DNA of 64,000 nt from positions 248,001-312,000 of the forward strand of contig CAVQUF010000003.1 in assembly GCA_963716865.1 (NCBI GenBank), read 5' to 3'. Below, piece by piece: positions 31,935-39,035 of this stretch. The position numbers and the translations under genes were made by a program. The notes under the pieces were generated by a model, which saw only the letters and a list, made by a program, of their open reading frames with translations, made no database searches and was not told the origin of the DNA. The stretch comes from AC-32 sp963716865 (GTDB lineage: Bacteria > Actinomycetota > Thermoleophilia > Gaiellales > Gaiellaceae). Every line of letters starts with the position of its first letter. Within the stretch, counting starts at the first letter, position 1.

Positions 31935-32465
31935 TTACACGGTGACGCGCTCGCGCCCCTTCAGCAGGGGGGCGACACCGGGCGGGACGAGCGCCTCCCA
32001 GTCGCCGCCTTCGCGCAGCGCCTTCCTCACCTCGACCCCGGAGATCTCCTTCCCGGCGCCCTCGTCGAGCACGACGACCTCGTAGCCGGCCTCCCGCAGG
32101 CGCTCGAGCTTCGTCCCTCCCCAGTCGGAGAAGAGACGGATGAACTGGACGACGTCCTCCGGGACGTACGCGGACCAGAGCTCCGGCTCGTTGACCGGGA
32201 ACGGGATCACGTGCAACCGCGTGGGCTCGACTCCCCCGTCGGCGGCAGCCGCCTTCACCATCAGGAGCCGCTCGACGTAGGTGTACGGGTTCGACTCCGG
32301 CAGGTGCCGCAGGGGATCGGAGTCCTCCGGCTTGACCCGCAGGGGGTCCGGGTTCGTGATGCCGACGAAAACCTCGTTGCAGCGACCGGCCGCGCCCTTC
32401 AGATACTCGAGATGCCCGTTGTGGAACGGCTGGAACCGCCCGTGGATCATCCCGCGGGCGATCAC
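31935..32465 (-). CDS. nadM: Nicotinamide-nucleotide adenylyltransferase, archaeal NadM type
   Basis: A 176-residue nucleotidyltransferase. It has GRFQPFHNGHLEYLKGA (the HxGH-type ATP site) and the C-terminal motif EISGVEVRKALREGGDW (ISGxxIR). The size and the GRFQPFH signature match NadM-type NMN adenylyltransferases common in archaea, making NAD from NMN and ATP. The GTG shares GTGA with the selD stop; an internal ATG at 32450 is the alternative start. Another NAD gene, nadE, is also in the window but not adjacent. Confidence 0.85.
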   Translation of the reverse strand: MIARGMIHGRFQPFHNGHLEYLKGAAGRCNEVFVGITNPDPLRVKPEDSDPLRHLPESNPYTYVERLLMVKAAAADGGVEPTRLHVIPFPVNEPELWSAYVPEDVVQFIRLFSDWGGTKLERLREAGYEVVVLDEGAGKEISGVEVRKALREGGDWEALVPPGVAPLLKGRERVTV

Positions 32466-33499
32466 TCGACGACGACCCCGGCGCCCTCCTCGACGCGGCC
32501 GACGCGACGAACGAAGAGCTTCCGCGACGCGAACTCGGCCTCGAGCGAGGGCCCGCGCTCCGCCGGGATCGAGACCAGAAGGCCCCCGGCCGTCTGCGGG
32601 TCGTAGCCCAGGGCCGCGAGCGTGTCCGGGACGCCGTCCAGCTCGAGATGCGGGCCGGCGAAGTCGCGGTTCCGCGGGTCGCCGCTCGTGCGCACGCCGT
32701 GGCGGGCGAGGTCGAGCGCCCCGTCGATGGCGGGGAAGCGCTCCGACTCGAGGATGACCTGAACGCCGCTCCGCTCGGCGACCTCGTACGAGTGGCCGAA
32801 GAGCCCGAAACCGGTCACGTCGGTAACGGCGTTCGGCTCGAGGCCGCGCAGGACGTCGGCCGCCTCGTCGTTCAGCGTCCGCATCCAGCGGATCGCGCGC
32901 TCGAGCTGCTGCGTGCCGACGTCGCCGCGCTTGTGGCCGCTCATGATCAGGCCCGTCCCGAGCGGCTTGGTCAGGAACAGCGCGTCGCCCGGGCGCGCGC
33001 CGTTCTTGGGCCAGATCGCGTCGGGATGGACGGTGCCGACGACGGCGAGGCCGTACTTCGGCTCCGCGTCGCGGATCGTGTGGCCGCCCGCGAGGAGAGC
33101 GCCGGCAGCGCGCACCTGGGCGTCGGCCGCCGCGAAGATCTCGGCGAGCATCTCCATCGGGAGCTCCTCCGGGAAGGCGGCGATCGAGAGAGCGAGCAAC
33201 GGCATGCCGCCCATTGCGAAGACGTCGTTCAGCGCGTTCGTCGCAGCGATCGTGCCGTAGTCGCCCGGGTCGTCCACGACCGGCGGGAAGAAGTCGAGCG
33301 TGAAGATCAGCGCGCGTTCGTCGTCGAGCCGGTAGACGGCCGCGTCGTCGGCGGGCGAGAGCCCGACGAGCAGGTTCTCCGCCTCGGCGGGCACGAAGCC
33401 GGCCAGCAGCTGCTCGAGTCGCGCAGCCGAGTACTTGGCGGCGCAACCGCCGCAGACGGCAAGATCTGTGAGCTTGACTCTTCCGGTTCCGAGGTCCAC
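32462..33499 (-). CDS. selD: Selenide, water dikinase (selenophosphate synthetase)
   Basis: A 345-residue ATP-dependent enzyme that makes selenophosphate. N-terminal motif AVCGGCAAKYS carries the catalytic Cys (near residue 19) and Lys; it is a Cys form, not selenocysteine. Further motifs are GLSPADDAAVY, LDFFPPVVDDPGDYGTIAATNALNDVFAMGG and AGGHTIRDAEPKYG. The GTG has a GAGGGAGAG ribosome binding site. It is first in an operon with nadM. No selA, selB, selC or selU was seen, so the selenium pathway it feeds is outside the window. Confidence 0.93.
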   Translation of the reverse strand: MDLGTGRVKLTDLAVCGGCAAKYSAARLEQLLAGFVPAEAENLLVGLSPADDAAVYRLDDERALIFTLDFFPPVVDDPGDYGTIAATNALNDVFAMGGMPLLALSIAAFPEELPMEMLAEIFAAADAQVRAAGALLAGGHTIRDAEPKYGLAVVGTVHPDAIWPKNGARPGDALFLTKPLGTGLIMSGHKRGDVGTQQLERAIRWMRTLNDEAADVLRGLEPNAVTDVTGFGLFGHSYEVAERSGVQVILESERFPAIDGALDLARHGVRTSGDPRNRDFAGPHLELDGVPDTLAALGYDPQTAGGLLVSIPAERGPSLEAEFASRKLFVRRVGRVEEGAGVVVE

Positions 33500-33597
33500 G
33501 GGAACTCTCCCTCAGATTGGTTCCGGGAACTGTAGGCGTCGTCGACGCGTTGCGTCCATAGACGACCGCTGCCTGCCGGTTATTCCCGCGAGAACAC

Positions 33598-33623
33598 GCA
33601 GCGGCGGCCGGAGCCGCCGCTGC
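33598..33623. terminator. Perfect 11-bp hairpin
   Basis: GCAGCGGCGGC / GCCGCCGCTGC with loop CGGA, between selD (start side) and the 3' end of the thioredoxin-like lipoprotein gene. A GNRA-like tight loop without a T-tract; it probably terminates the lipoprotein transcript. Confidence 0.6.
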
Positions 33624-33691
33624 TTAGGGGAGAGGAGGAGCTTCTTACTGCTCCCGCGTTCGTGGCCGATGGCGCGTTTCCTGCAGCCGTC

Positions 33692-34582
33692 TCAGAGCAG
33701 GTGCTTACGGACGGCCGCGGCCAGCTCGGCCTCGGAGACCGAGCCCTCGAACTCGGCCTTGACCCGGCCGTCGCGGCCGACGAGAAACGTCCACGGCTCG
33801 GTGGTCAGGCCCCACTGTCGCATCCAGCGGTTGTAGCCCTTGACGGGGTTGTTGTCTCGGTACACCTCGACGTGGATGAAGCGCACGGGCGTGCCGGCGA
33901 AGCGCTTGCGCGCCGCGTCGACCACGTCCACGACTGGGCCGCAGGTCCGGCTGGTGCAGAACTTCGGGGTCGCGAACGTGACCACGAACGGCCGGTGCGC
34001 GGCGAGCGAGCTCGCGACCGAGTAGCGCAGAAGTCCGAGGTCGGGCGGCCGCGCCGTCGTCAGCGCCGAGACCGGGGCGGTCGCCAGCGTCGGCGTGGCG
34101 GAGACGGGAGCCTTCCCCCCGACGGGCGGCAGGGGCAGGCTGGGCTGCACGTCGAGGACGCTGATCGCCTGGATCTTCGCTCCGGTCGGCTGGGCTAGAA
34201 GCCAGTAGCGCCCGGCCCTGGGCACGGAGAACCGCACCACGTAGATGCGGGTCAGGCCGCCGGCTGCCGCCTCTGACCGGCCGGGAACCCCGATCGGCTC
34301 GAGCCGCGCCGTCGTCTCGACAAACGGCTTCGAGTTGCGCCCCGTGGCGACCCAGACGCGCGCCGTCGGGCGCTCGACGGGCCGCGCGTCGTTCGCGATC
34401 ACCGCGAAGGGGAAGCGGATCGTCCCCGGCACGAAGCTCCCGGCACCGGGCGTGGCCGCCACCTCCGGGCCAGGCCGCCTGAGCAGAGCGTTCAGCGAAC
34501 CCGAAGCCGCCGAGGGACCAGAGCTACCACAACCCGCGGTGAGAAAAGCCGCGAGCAGGACCACCGCACCGACCCGACCCAC
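33692..34582 (-). CDS. Thioredoxin-fold lipoprotein
   Basis: A 296-residue exported protein with a lipobox (LTAGCGSS, Cys at 18). Residues ~25-150 are a beta-rich domain. The last ~110 residues form a thioredoxin-like domain with FATPKFCTSRTCGPVVDVVD (two Cys spaced CxxxxC, in a CTSRTCGP motif) and a strand-rich end (TEPWTFLVGRDGRVKAEFEG). It resembles SCO1/TlpA-like electron or metal carriers outside the membrane. The GTG lies 7 nt from a TAGACT element. It may exchange electrons with the DipZ homologue, which is inference only. Confidence 0.8.
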   Translation of the reverse strand: MGRVGAVVLLAAFLTAGCGSSGPSAASGSLNALLRRPGPEVAATPGAGSFVPGTIRFPFAVIANDARPVERPTARVWVATGRNSKPFVETTARLEPIGVPGRSEAAAGGLTRIYVVRFSVPRAGRYWLLAQPTGAKIQAISVLDVQPSLPLPPVGGKAPVSATPTLATAPVSALTTARPPDLGLLRYSVASSLAAHRPFVVTFATPKFCTSRTCGPVVDVVDAARKRFAGTPVRFIHVEVYRDNNPVKGYNRWMRQWGLTTEPWTFLVGRDGRVKAEFEGSVSEAELAAAVRKHLL

Positions 34583-34589
34583 GCGGTCG

Positions 34590-34595
34590 AGTCTA
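34590..34595 (-). promoter_or_regulatory. Putative -10 element of the thioredoxin-like lipoprotein gene
   Basis: TAGACT on the minus strand, 7 nt before the GTG; no Shine-Dalgarno. Confidence 0.5.
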
Positions 34596-34682
34596 GCTAG
34601 GTGAGGGGACCCCTACGCCGGTTGTCCGAGGCCGGTTGCCGCTGAGCAGGAGTGCGGCCGGGCGACATGGCCGCCGCGCATC

Positions 34683-34707
34683 GGGATCCGGTGGGAGACC
34701 GGACCCC
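34683..34707 (-). terminator. Hairpin after the regulator-peptide operon
   Basis: Minus strand GGGGTCCGGT CTCCC ACCGGATCCC, a 10-bp stem with one G-U pair, 17 nt after the stop of the 44-residue ORF. The wobble pair works only in minus-strand RNA, matching that transcript. Confidence 0.55.
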
Positions 34708-34724
34708 GCGCCGGCGACGCTTGT

Positions 34725-34859
34725 CTAATGGCCGTCGAACCAGCTTACGGGACCGCCGAGGTACTCAAACGCCCTCCCGAAACCCCTGGCATAGCCCTCG
34801 AAATAGAACGCCAGCAGGCACATGGAGGTCGCGAGGGAGATAAGGCGTGCCTTCTTCAT
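34725..34859 (-). CDS. 44-residue candidate secreted signalling peptide precursor
   Basis: A small ORF starting ATG with one of the best ribosome binding sites in the window (AAAGGAGGTGACG before ATG). The product has a basic N terminus (MKKAR), a hydrophobic stretch (LISLATSMCLLAFYF, residues 6-20) and a polar, aromatic C terminus (EYLGGPVSWFDGH). It begins 19 nt after the stop of the HTH-TPR regulator gene and is followed by a hairpin, so both are in one transcript. Size, layout and position match propeptides of RRNPP systems such as PapR, NprX and Phr (family knowledge). That it is exported, processed and re-imported is inference. Alternatives are a small membrane protein or toxin. Confidence 0.7.
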   Translation of the reverse strand: MKKARLISLATSMCLLAFYFEGYARGFGRAFEYLGGPVSWFDGH

Positions 34860-34878
34860 CGTCACCTCCTTTCTCGGC

Positions 34879-36231
34879 TTAGAAGCGGACATCCTGAAGG
34901 GCTTCGGCGGCCTTGCGGTACAGCCGTGCGGCGGCGTTGTCGTCGCCGCGGCGGCCGGCAAGGTCGCCCTGCGCCATCCATGCAGCTGCGCGATGGCTGA
35001 TCGATTCCAGCTGCTCTGCGCTTGTCTCGGCGACACGCAGCGTCTCCTGCGCCTCGTCGAGACGTCCCTGCTCCATCAACGCGCGGCCCAGGACGAGCTG
35101 GGTCGGAGCGATGTCGAGCAGGAAATCTTCGCGGCCCTCGAGGAGGTCGAGCGCGTGTCGCGCCTCCTCCTCGGCCGTCTGCACCTGACCGGTCATGAGG
35201 TGCACGTGCGCGAGTGACGAGACGACGTTCGCCGCCTCGGCCTCGCTGCCCCTGTCGAGCAGCACGCGGTAGGCGCTCTTCAGGTCCTCGACGGCCTTGT
35301 CGGGCTTGCCGAGCTGGAAGTTCAGCCCGCCGAGGTTGTTGAGCAGGCGGCCGACGTTGCGCTCGTCGTTCAGCTGCTCGTAATAGGCCTTGGCGCGCTC
35401 CGCGTAGCTGCGAGCGAGCACCCAGTGGCCCATCCGCTCCGCGACGAGCGACGCCTGGAAGTAGACGTTGGCCATCGTGCGGTGGTCATCCAGCGCCCGC
35501 GCCAGCTCGAGCGCGCGCTCGACGTCCTCGCGCGCGGCCTCGAGGTCGCGCTGGCGGCGGTAGCACCGTGAGCGCCAGCCGAGGATCTCGGAACGGAGCA
35601 GGTCACACGGCAGGTGGGAGGCCTCGGCGAGGGTCAAAGACTCGCTGAAGAGCCCGACTGCCGACGCGATGCTCGAAAGGTGGTAGCGGCAGACGCCCAT
35701 CTGGAAGAGAATCTGCGCGCGGTCGACGTCCGAGAAGCCGGGGCCGTCGGCGATCGTCCGGCAGCGCTCCAGCTGCTGCAGCGCCGGCCTGACCTCGCCC
35801 CGCTCCATCCGGGACCAGGCCTCGGTCGACAGAGAGCGATACTCGAGCTCCGGCGCGCCGGTGGCCAGGACGGCCGTGCGCGAGTTCTCGAGCTCCTCGA
35901 TCGCGTCGTCGTACTGATGCGCGTTCGAGAGGGCCTCGGCCCGGGCGAGCATCGCCTCGACGCGGCTCCGCTCGTCGGCGGAGACTCCGCGCTCGAGGAA
36001 GCCGGCGTCGACACCCAGCCGGGCGGCGAGCCACTCGATCGTCTCGCGCGTGGGGCGAGTCTTGCCGCGCTCGATCTGGCTGACGTACTCCTTCGAGAAT
36101 CGCTCACCGGCCAGATCGCTCTGGGTCAGCCCGGCGGCGACGCGAAGCTGCCGGAGCCGCTCGCCGAGGCGAGCGCCTGCGGGGGTCGCGGTGGTCGTCT
36201 GGGTCTGGGAGCTGAGGGAGATTCGCGGCAT
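34879..36231 (-). CDS. XRE-type HTH regulator with C-terminal TPR domain (RRNPP-like architecture)
   Basis: A 450-residue cytoplasmic regulator. The N-terminal HTH (residues ~20-80) reads LRQLRVAAGLTQSDL, then SKEYVSQIERGKTRPTRET, close in style to PlcR-type HTH domains. From about residue 90 to the end there are roughly nine helix pairs of TPR type (e.g. LEYRSLSTEAWSRMERGEV, RLLNNLGGLNFQLGKPDKAV, AQETLRVAETSAEQLESISH). HTH plus TPR is the defining layout of peptide-responsive RRNPP regulators, in which a short peptide binds the TPR. The start is uncertain: ATGs at 36255 and 36306 are in frame, but the coding-like part begins near 36231. The small peptide ORF follows directly. Confidence 0.85.
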   Translation of the reverse strand: MPRISLSSQTQTTTATPAGARLGERLRQLRVAAGLTQSDLAGERFSKEYVSQIERGKTRPTRETIEWLAARLGVDAGFLERGVSADERSRVEAMLARAEALSNAHQYDDAIEELENSRTAVLATGAPELEYRSLSTEAWSRMERGEVRPALQQLERCRTIADGPGFSDVDRAQILFQMGVCRYHLSSIASAVGLFSESLTLAEASHLPCDLLRSEILGWRSRCYRRQRDLEAAREDVERALELARALDDHRTMANVYFQASLVAERMGHWVLARSYAERAKAYYEQLNDERNVGRLLNNLGGLNFQLGKPDKAVEDLKSAYRVLLDRGSEAEAANVVSSLAHVHLMTGQVQTAEEEARHALDLLEGREDFLLDIAPTQLVLGRALMEQGRLDEAQETLRVAETSAEQLESISHRAAAWMAQGDLAGRRGDDNAAARLYRKAAEALQDVRF

Positions 36232-36362
36232 CGTGTCTTGGGAAGTGAAACGCATACTTGATTTCGGCGCAAGTGTCCCTTGGACGTAATCCCTCAAAAA
36301 GGTCATGTCTGTGCCAGAAACCCGGTGAACTGGCCGGTCCTAAAATCACTTGACCGAGGTAC

Positions 36363-36391
36363 TTGACTGATCCGGGGGGCAGCACTATAGT
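36363..36391 (+). promoter_or_regulatory. Consensus promoter of the small RNA
   Basis: TTGACT (36363-36368), a 17-nt spacer and TATAGT (36386-36391). The -35 lies in the second of two ACTTGAC direct repeats (36348-36354 and 36361-36367, 13-bp period), a possible activator or repressor site. Transcription would start near 36398 on the plus strand, divergent from the HTH-TPR gene. Confidence 0.75.
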
Positions 36392-36397
36392 CAGTCC

Positions 36398-36571
36398 ACC
36401 TTGCACCTAGCCGGACGCCAGGCTTACGGTGCAAGGGGCGCGCCAGAGAGACGGCGACCAGGGCCCGGAGGACGTGGCTGGGCCGCAGAGCCAAGGCCTC
36501 CGGGTCGTCGCCTCTCAAACAGGCGGGCACAACCTGTAAGCCCCCCGAGCCGCAGCGGGGGGCTTCTTTTT
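36398..36571 (+). ncRNA. Candidate stand-alone small RNA, about 174 nt
   Basis: The region has its own consensus promoter, no plausible ORF, and a strong intrinsic terminator. Predicted structure: a 5' hairpin TTGCACC / GGTGCAA; a long interrupted hairpin from GAGAGACGGCGACC with inner CCCGGAGG to the partner CCTCCGGG and GTCGTCGCCTCTC; a short ACAGG/CCTGT hairpin; then the terminator. It does not show the signatures of tmRNA, RNase P, SRP RNA or riboswitches that I know, and no gene follows in the same direction. 6S-like function cannot be excluded. It sits head-to-head with the HTH-TPR regulator gene, which may control it. Confidence 0.65.
36538..36571 (+). terminator. Rho-independent terminator of the small RNA
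   Basis: AAGCCCCCC, a 10-nt loop, GGGGGGCTT, then C and TTTTT: a perfect 9-bp stem with a genuine T-tract, the only such T-tract seen in the window. Confidence 0.92.
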
Positions 36572-36596
36572 GGTCCTACGTGCCCGGCGTACGGTG

Positions 36597-36882
36597 GACC
36601 TAGACGGAACTCCAGCCCGCGCACAGCTATCGCTTTCAGGATCTCGCCGCCTACGCTGCACGCTCCGTCCGTCGCTCGGTGACGATCGCCCGGGCGGGGT
36701 ACCCCGAACGAGGGGTTCTCAGACAGAGTGCGCTTTGCGACGCCTCACCAACGGCATTCTCGACGGGACACTTCGCCTCGTCCGTCGGGCACGGCGAGCG
36801 TGTTCGAGAGCCGGAGCGTGCAGCGTAGGCGGCGAGATCCTGAAAGCGATAGCTGTGCGCGGGCTGGAATTCCGTCTAGGTC
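36597..36882. repeat. 286-bp palindromic element with 71-bp inverted arms
   Basis: Arms 36597-36667 and 36812-36882 are inverted copies differing at a single base (position 36610). They enclose 144 bp with no convincing gene. The element fills most of the gap between the small-RNA terminator and the tetR stop. Near identity of the arms implies recent origin or active maintenance. No target-site duplication is visible. It could be a non-autonomous transposable element, a cruciform-forming site, or a long hairpin when transcribed. Together with the small RNA it explains the 36232-36892 stretch that lacks a protein gene. Confidence 0.85.
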
Positions 36883-36892
36883 GAGAGCGCTG

Positions 36893-37492
36893 CTAGTCGC
36901 GTTTGCCCGTCATCCACTCTCGGCGGCTGGCGACGATGTCGTCGAACTCGCTGCCGACGAGGCTGCCGAGTCGGTGGTCGATCGTGTTCAGGAGGCCGAG
37001 CGAGATGAAGATCCATGCCTCCGCGTCCGGATCGCGCTCGGCGACGATGCCGCCCTGTTCCTGCGAGCTGCGGATCACGTCCGCGACGAACCGGTGCACC
37101 TCGCGCACCTGGCTGCGCAGCGCACGGCGGATCTCCGGGTCGTCCGCGGCCTCGGTCAGAGCCTGGATCCAGAGATCGACGAGGACGGTTCGCGACGCGG
37201 CGCGCGCCTCCATGTAGGCGTTGCCGATCGCCTTCAGCCAGTTGGCCGGGTCCTCCTCGCGCGCGAGCGCCTTGTCCCACAGCTCGCGCATGCGCTCCCA
37301 GACCGTGTCGAGGCAGGCCAGGTAGAGCTCGCGCTTCGAGGCGAAGTGGCGGTAGAGCACCGGCTCCGTGACGCCGGTCTCACGCGCGATCAGCGCGGTC
37401 GTCGAGCTGCGGTAGCTGCCCTTCGCGAAGACGCGGCACGCGGTCTCCACGACCGCGGCGCGGCGCTCGGGCCCCGGCAGCCTCGAGCTCAC
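36893..37492 (-). CDS. TetR-family regulator
   Basis: A 199-residue regulator. The N-terminal HTH is VETACRVFAKGSYRSSTTALIARETGVTEPVLYRHFASKRELYLACL, textbook TetR. The helical C-terminal ligand domain has no recognised pocket motif. The GTG start shares GTGA with the stop of the MFS exporter gene, so the two are co-translated. TetR proteins next to DHA2 exporters usually repress them; the tandem repeat 23 nt upstream of the exporter start is the likely operator. Confidence 0.92.
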   Translation of the reverse strand: MSSRLPGPERRAAVVETACRVFAKGSYRSSTTALIARETGVTEPVLYRHFASKRELYLACLDTVWERMRELWDKALAREEDPANWLKAIGNAYMEARAASRTVLVDLWIQALTEAADDPEIRRALRSQVREVHRFVADVIRSSQEQGGIVAERDPDAEAWIFISLGLLNTIDHRLGSLVGSEFDDIVASRREWMTGKRD

Positions 37493-38955
37493 TGAGCGAC
37501 TTCCTGGCCCGCGACCTGGAGCGCGCCCGCCTCGGGCGCCTCCTGCCGGCCGGGCCGGTACTTGCGAACGAGCACCGCGGCGGCGACGGCGCCGCCGAGG
37601 CAGATCGCCGCGCTCACGCGCATTCCGAATGTGAGGCCGTCGACGAAGGCCTGCGACTGGCTCGCGCCGCCGCGTACGGCCGCCGCGGCGCGGTCGGCGA
37701 CGATCGCGCCTGTGATCCCGATTCCGAGGGCCACGCCGACCTGGCGGAACGTGTTCAGCACGCCCGAGGCGACGCCGGCCTTGTCCACCGGAGCGGCGCC
37801 CATCGCGGCGGCCGACATCGGCGTCATGACGAACGCCATCCCGAGCCCTCCGAGGATGAAGCCGGGCAGCAGCTGCCAGAAGCTCGAGTGGAGCGAGATC
37901 GTCGAGAGCAGCAGGCAGCATACGGCGACCACGGTCATCCCTCCGGCCATCAGCCAGCGGGAGCCCACCCGGTCGGAAAGCCTCCCCGCGACGGGAGCGA
38001 AGATAACCACCATCAGCGTCCAGGGCACGAGCGCGGCGCCGGCCTGGATCGGCGACCAGCCGAGCAGCGTCTGCATGTAGAGCGGGAAGAAGACGAAGAT
38101 CCCGAACATCGCCATGGTCACCAGGATCGCGACCAGGTTCGCGCCCGCGAAGGTGCCGTTCTTGAAGAGCGTGAGGTCCAGCATCGGCAGCCGCTGGTGC
38201 AGCTCGAGGAAGACAAACGTCGCGAGCGAGATCGCGCTGAGCACGAAGAGGCTCACGATGCGCGCCGAGCTCCAGCCGAACTGGTTCGCCTCGATGAGCG
38301 CGTATACGAGCGCGAACAGGCCGATCCCGGACGTCAGGAGGCCAGGCAGGTCGAGCCGCTGCTCGCGCGAGGTGTCCTTCGACTCGGGGACGACGAGCAG
38401 GGCCGCGATGACGGCGCCCACGCCGATCGGGACGTTGACGTAGAAGATCCAGTTCCAGGAGATGTGCTCGGTGATGACCCCGCCGAGCAGCGGCCCGATC
38501 GCGAGGGCCATGGCGGATACGCCGGCCCAGACGCCGATCGCGGTGCCGCGCTCCTTCGCGGCGAACGTCGCGGTGATGATCGAGAGCGTCGCGGGCATCA
38601 TCAGCGCCGCGCCGACTCCCTGGACGGCGCGCGCTGCGATCAGCTCGGCCGCGCTGCCGGAGAGGCCGCAGAGAAGCGACGAGATCGTGAAGACCGCGAG
38701 GCCGATCATGAAGATCAGACGGCGGCCGAGGAGGTCGCCGAGCTTGCCTCCGGAGAGCAGGAGCGAAGCGAAGGTCAGAGCGTAGGCCGCGACCGTCCAT
38801 TCGAGCTCGGACTGGCTGATCCCGAGGTCCCGCTTGATCGACGGGAGCGCCACGTTCACGACCGTGTTGTCGAGCATGATCATGAACAGTGCGAACGAAA
38901 GGGCCCCGAGCGTCCACCACTTTCGGTTCTCCTGGGCGAAGATCTTTGCGCGCAT
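37489..38955 (-). CDS. DHA2-family MFS drug exporter (EmrB/QacA type)
   Basis: A 488-residue membrane protein with fourteen hydrophobic helices. It has the DHA2 motif LDNTVVNVALPSIKRDLG near the N terminus, motif A GKLGDLLGRRLIF and motif C-like GPLLGGVITEHISWNWIFYVNVP. It is a proton-driven exporter of drugs or lipophilic cations by family. It is first in an operon with tetR. Substrate unknown. Confidence 0.92.
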   Translation of the reverse strand: MRAKIFAQENRKWWTLGALSFALFMIMLDNTVVNVALPSIKRDLGISQSELEWTVAAYALTFASLLLSGGKLGDLLGRRLIFMIGLAVFTISSLLCGLSGSAAELIAARAVQGVGAALMMPATLSIITATFAAKERGTAIGVWAGVSAMALAIGPLLGGVITEHISWNWIFYVNVPIGVGAVIAALLVVPESKDTSREQRLDLPGLLTSGIGLFALVYALIEANQFGWSSARIVSLFVLSAISLATFVFLELHQRLPMLDLTLFKNGTFAGANLVAILVTMAMFGIFVFFPLYMQTLLGWSPIQAGAALVPWTLMVVIFAPVAGRLSDRVGSRWLMAGGMTVVAVCCLLLSTISLHSSFWQLLPGFILGGLGMAFVMTPMSAAAMGAAPVDKAGVASGVLNTFRQVGVALGIGITGAIVADRAAAAVRGGASQSQAFVDGLTFGMRVSAAICLGGAVAAAVLVRKYRPGRQEAPEAGALQVAGQEVAQ

Positions 38956-38977
38956 GATCCCCCTCGCGTCGTCGTAA

Positions 38978-39007
38978 GTTAGCCCCCACTAGGTTAGCGC
39001 TCACTAG
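38978..39007. promoter_or_regulatory. Tandem 15-bp repeat, likely TetR operator
   Basis: GTTAGCCCCCACTAG followed immediately by GTTAGCGCTCACTAG; 13 of 15 bases agree, and each unit is an imperfect palindrome (TTAGC...ACTAG). Located between the divergent MFS and acyl-CoA synthetase genes. Two adjacent TetR sites could control both. Confidence 0.7.
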
Positions 39008-39022
39008 TCTCAGGCGCAAGGC

Positions 39023-39028
39023 TACGCT
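39023..39028 (+). promoter_or_regulatory. Putative -10 element of the acyl-CoA synthetase gene
   Basis: TACGCT, 7 nt before the GTG and 15 nt from the TetR repeats. Confidence 0.45.
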
Positions 39029-39035
39029 TGGTCGC

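Noticed and set aside
35170..35200. A stretch similar to the conserved tail of the two-hairpin element inside the HTH-TPR gene
   Set aside because: The match (GGCCGTCTG...TGACCGGTC) is short, within coding sequence, and lacks both hairpins at the right spacing.
36398..36571. Small RNA as SRP RNA, tmRNA or RNase P RNA
   Set aside because: The conserved SRP tetraloop/asymmetric-loop sequence, the tmRNA tRNA-like ends and tag frame, and the RNase P core motifs are not present.
36728..37495. A 255-codon plus-strand open frame through the palindrome into tetR
   Set aside because: It runs antisense to tetR and crosses the inverted repeat; there is no start signal or family motif.
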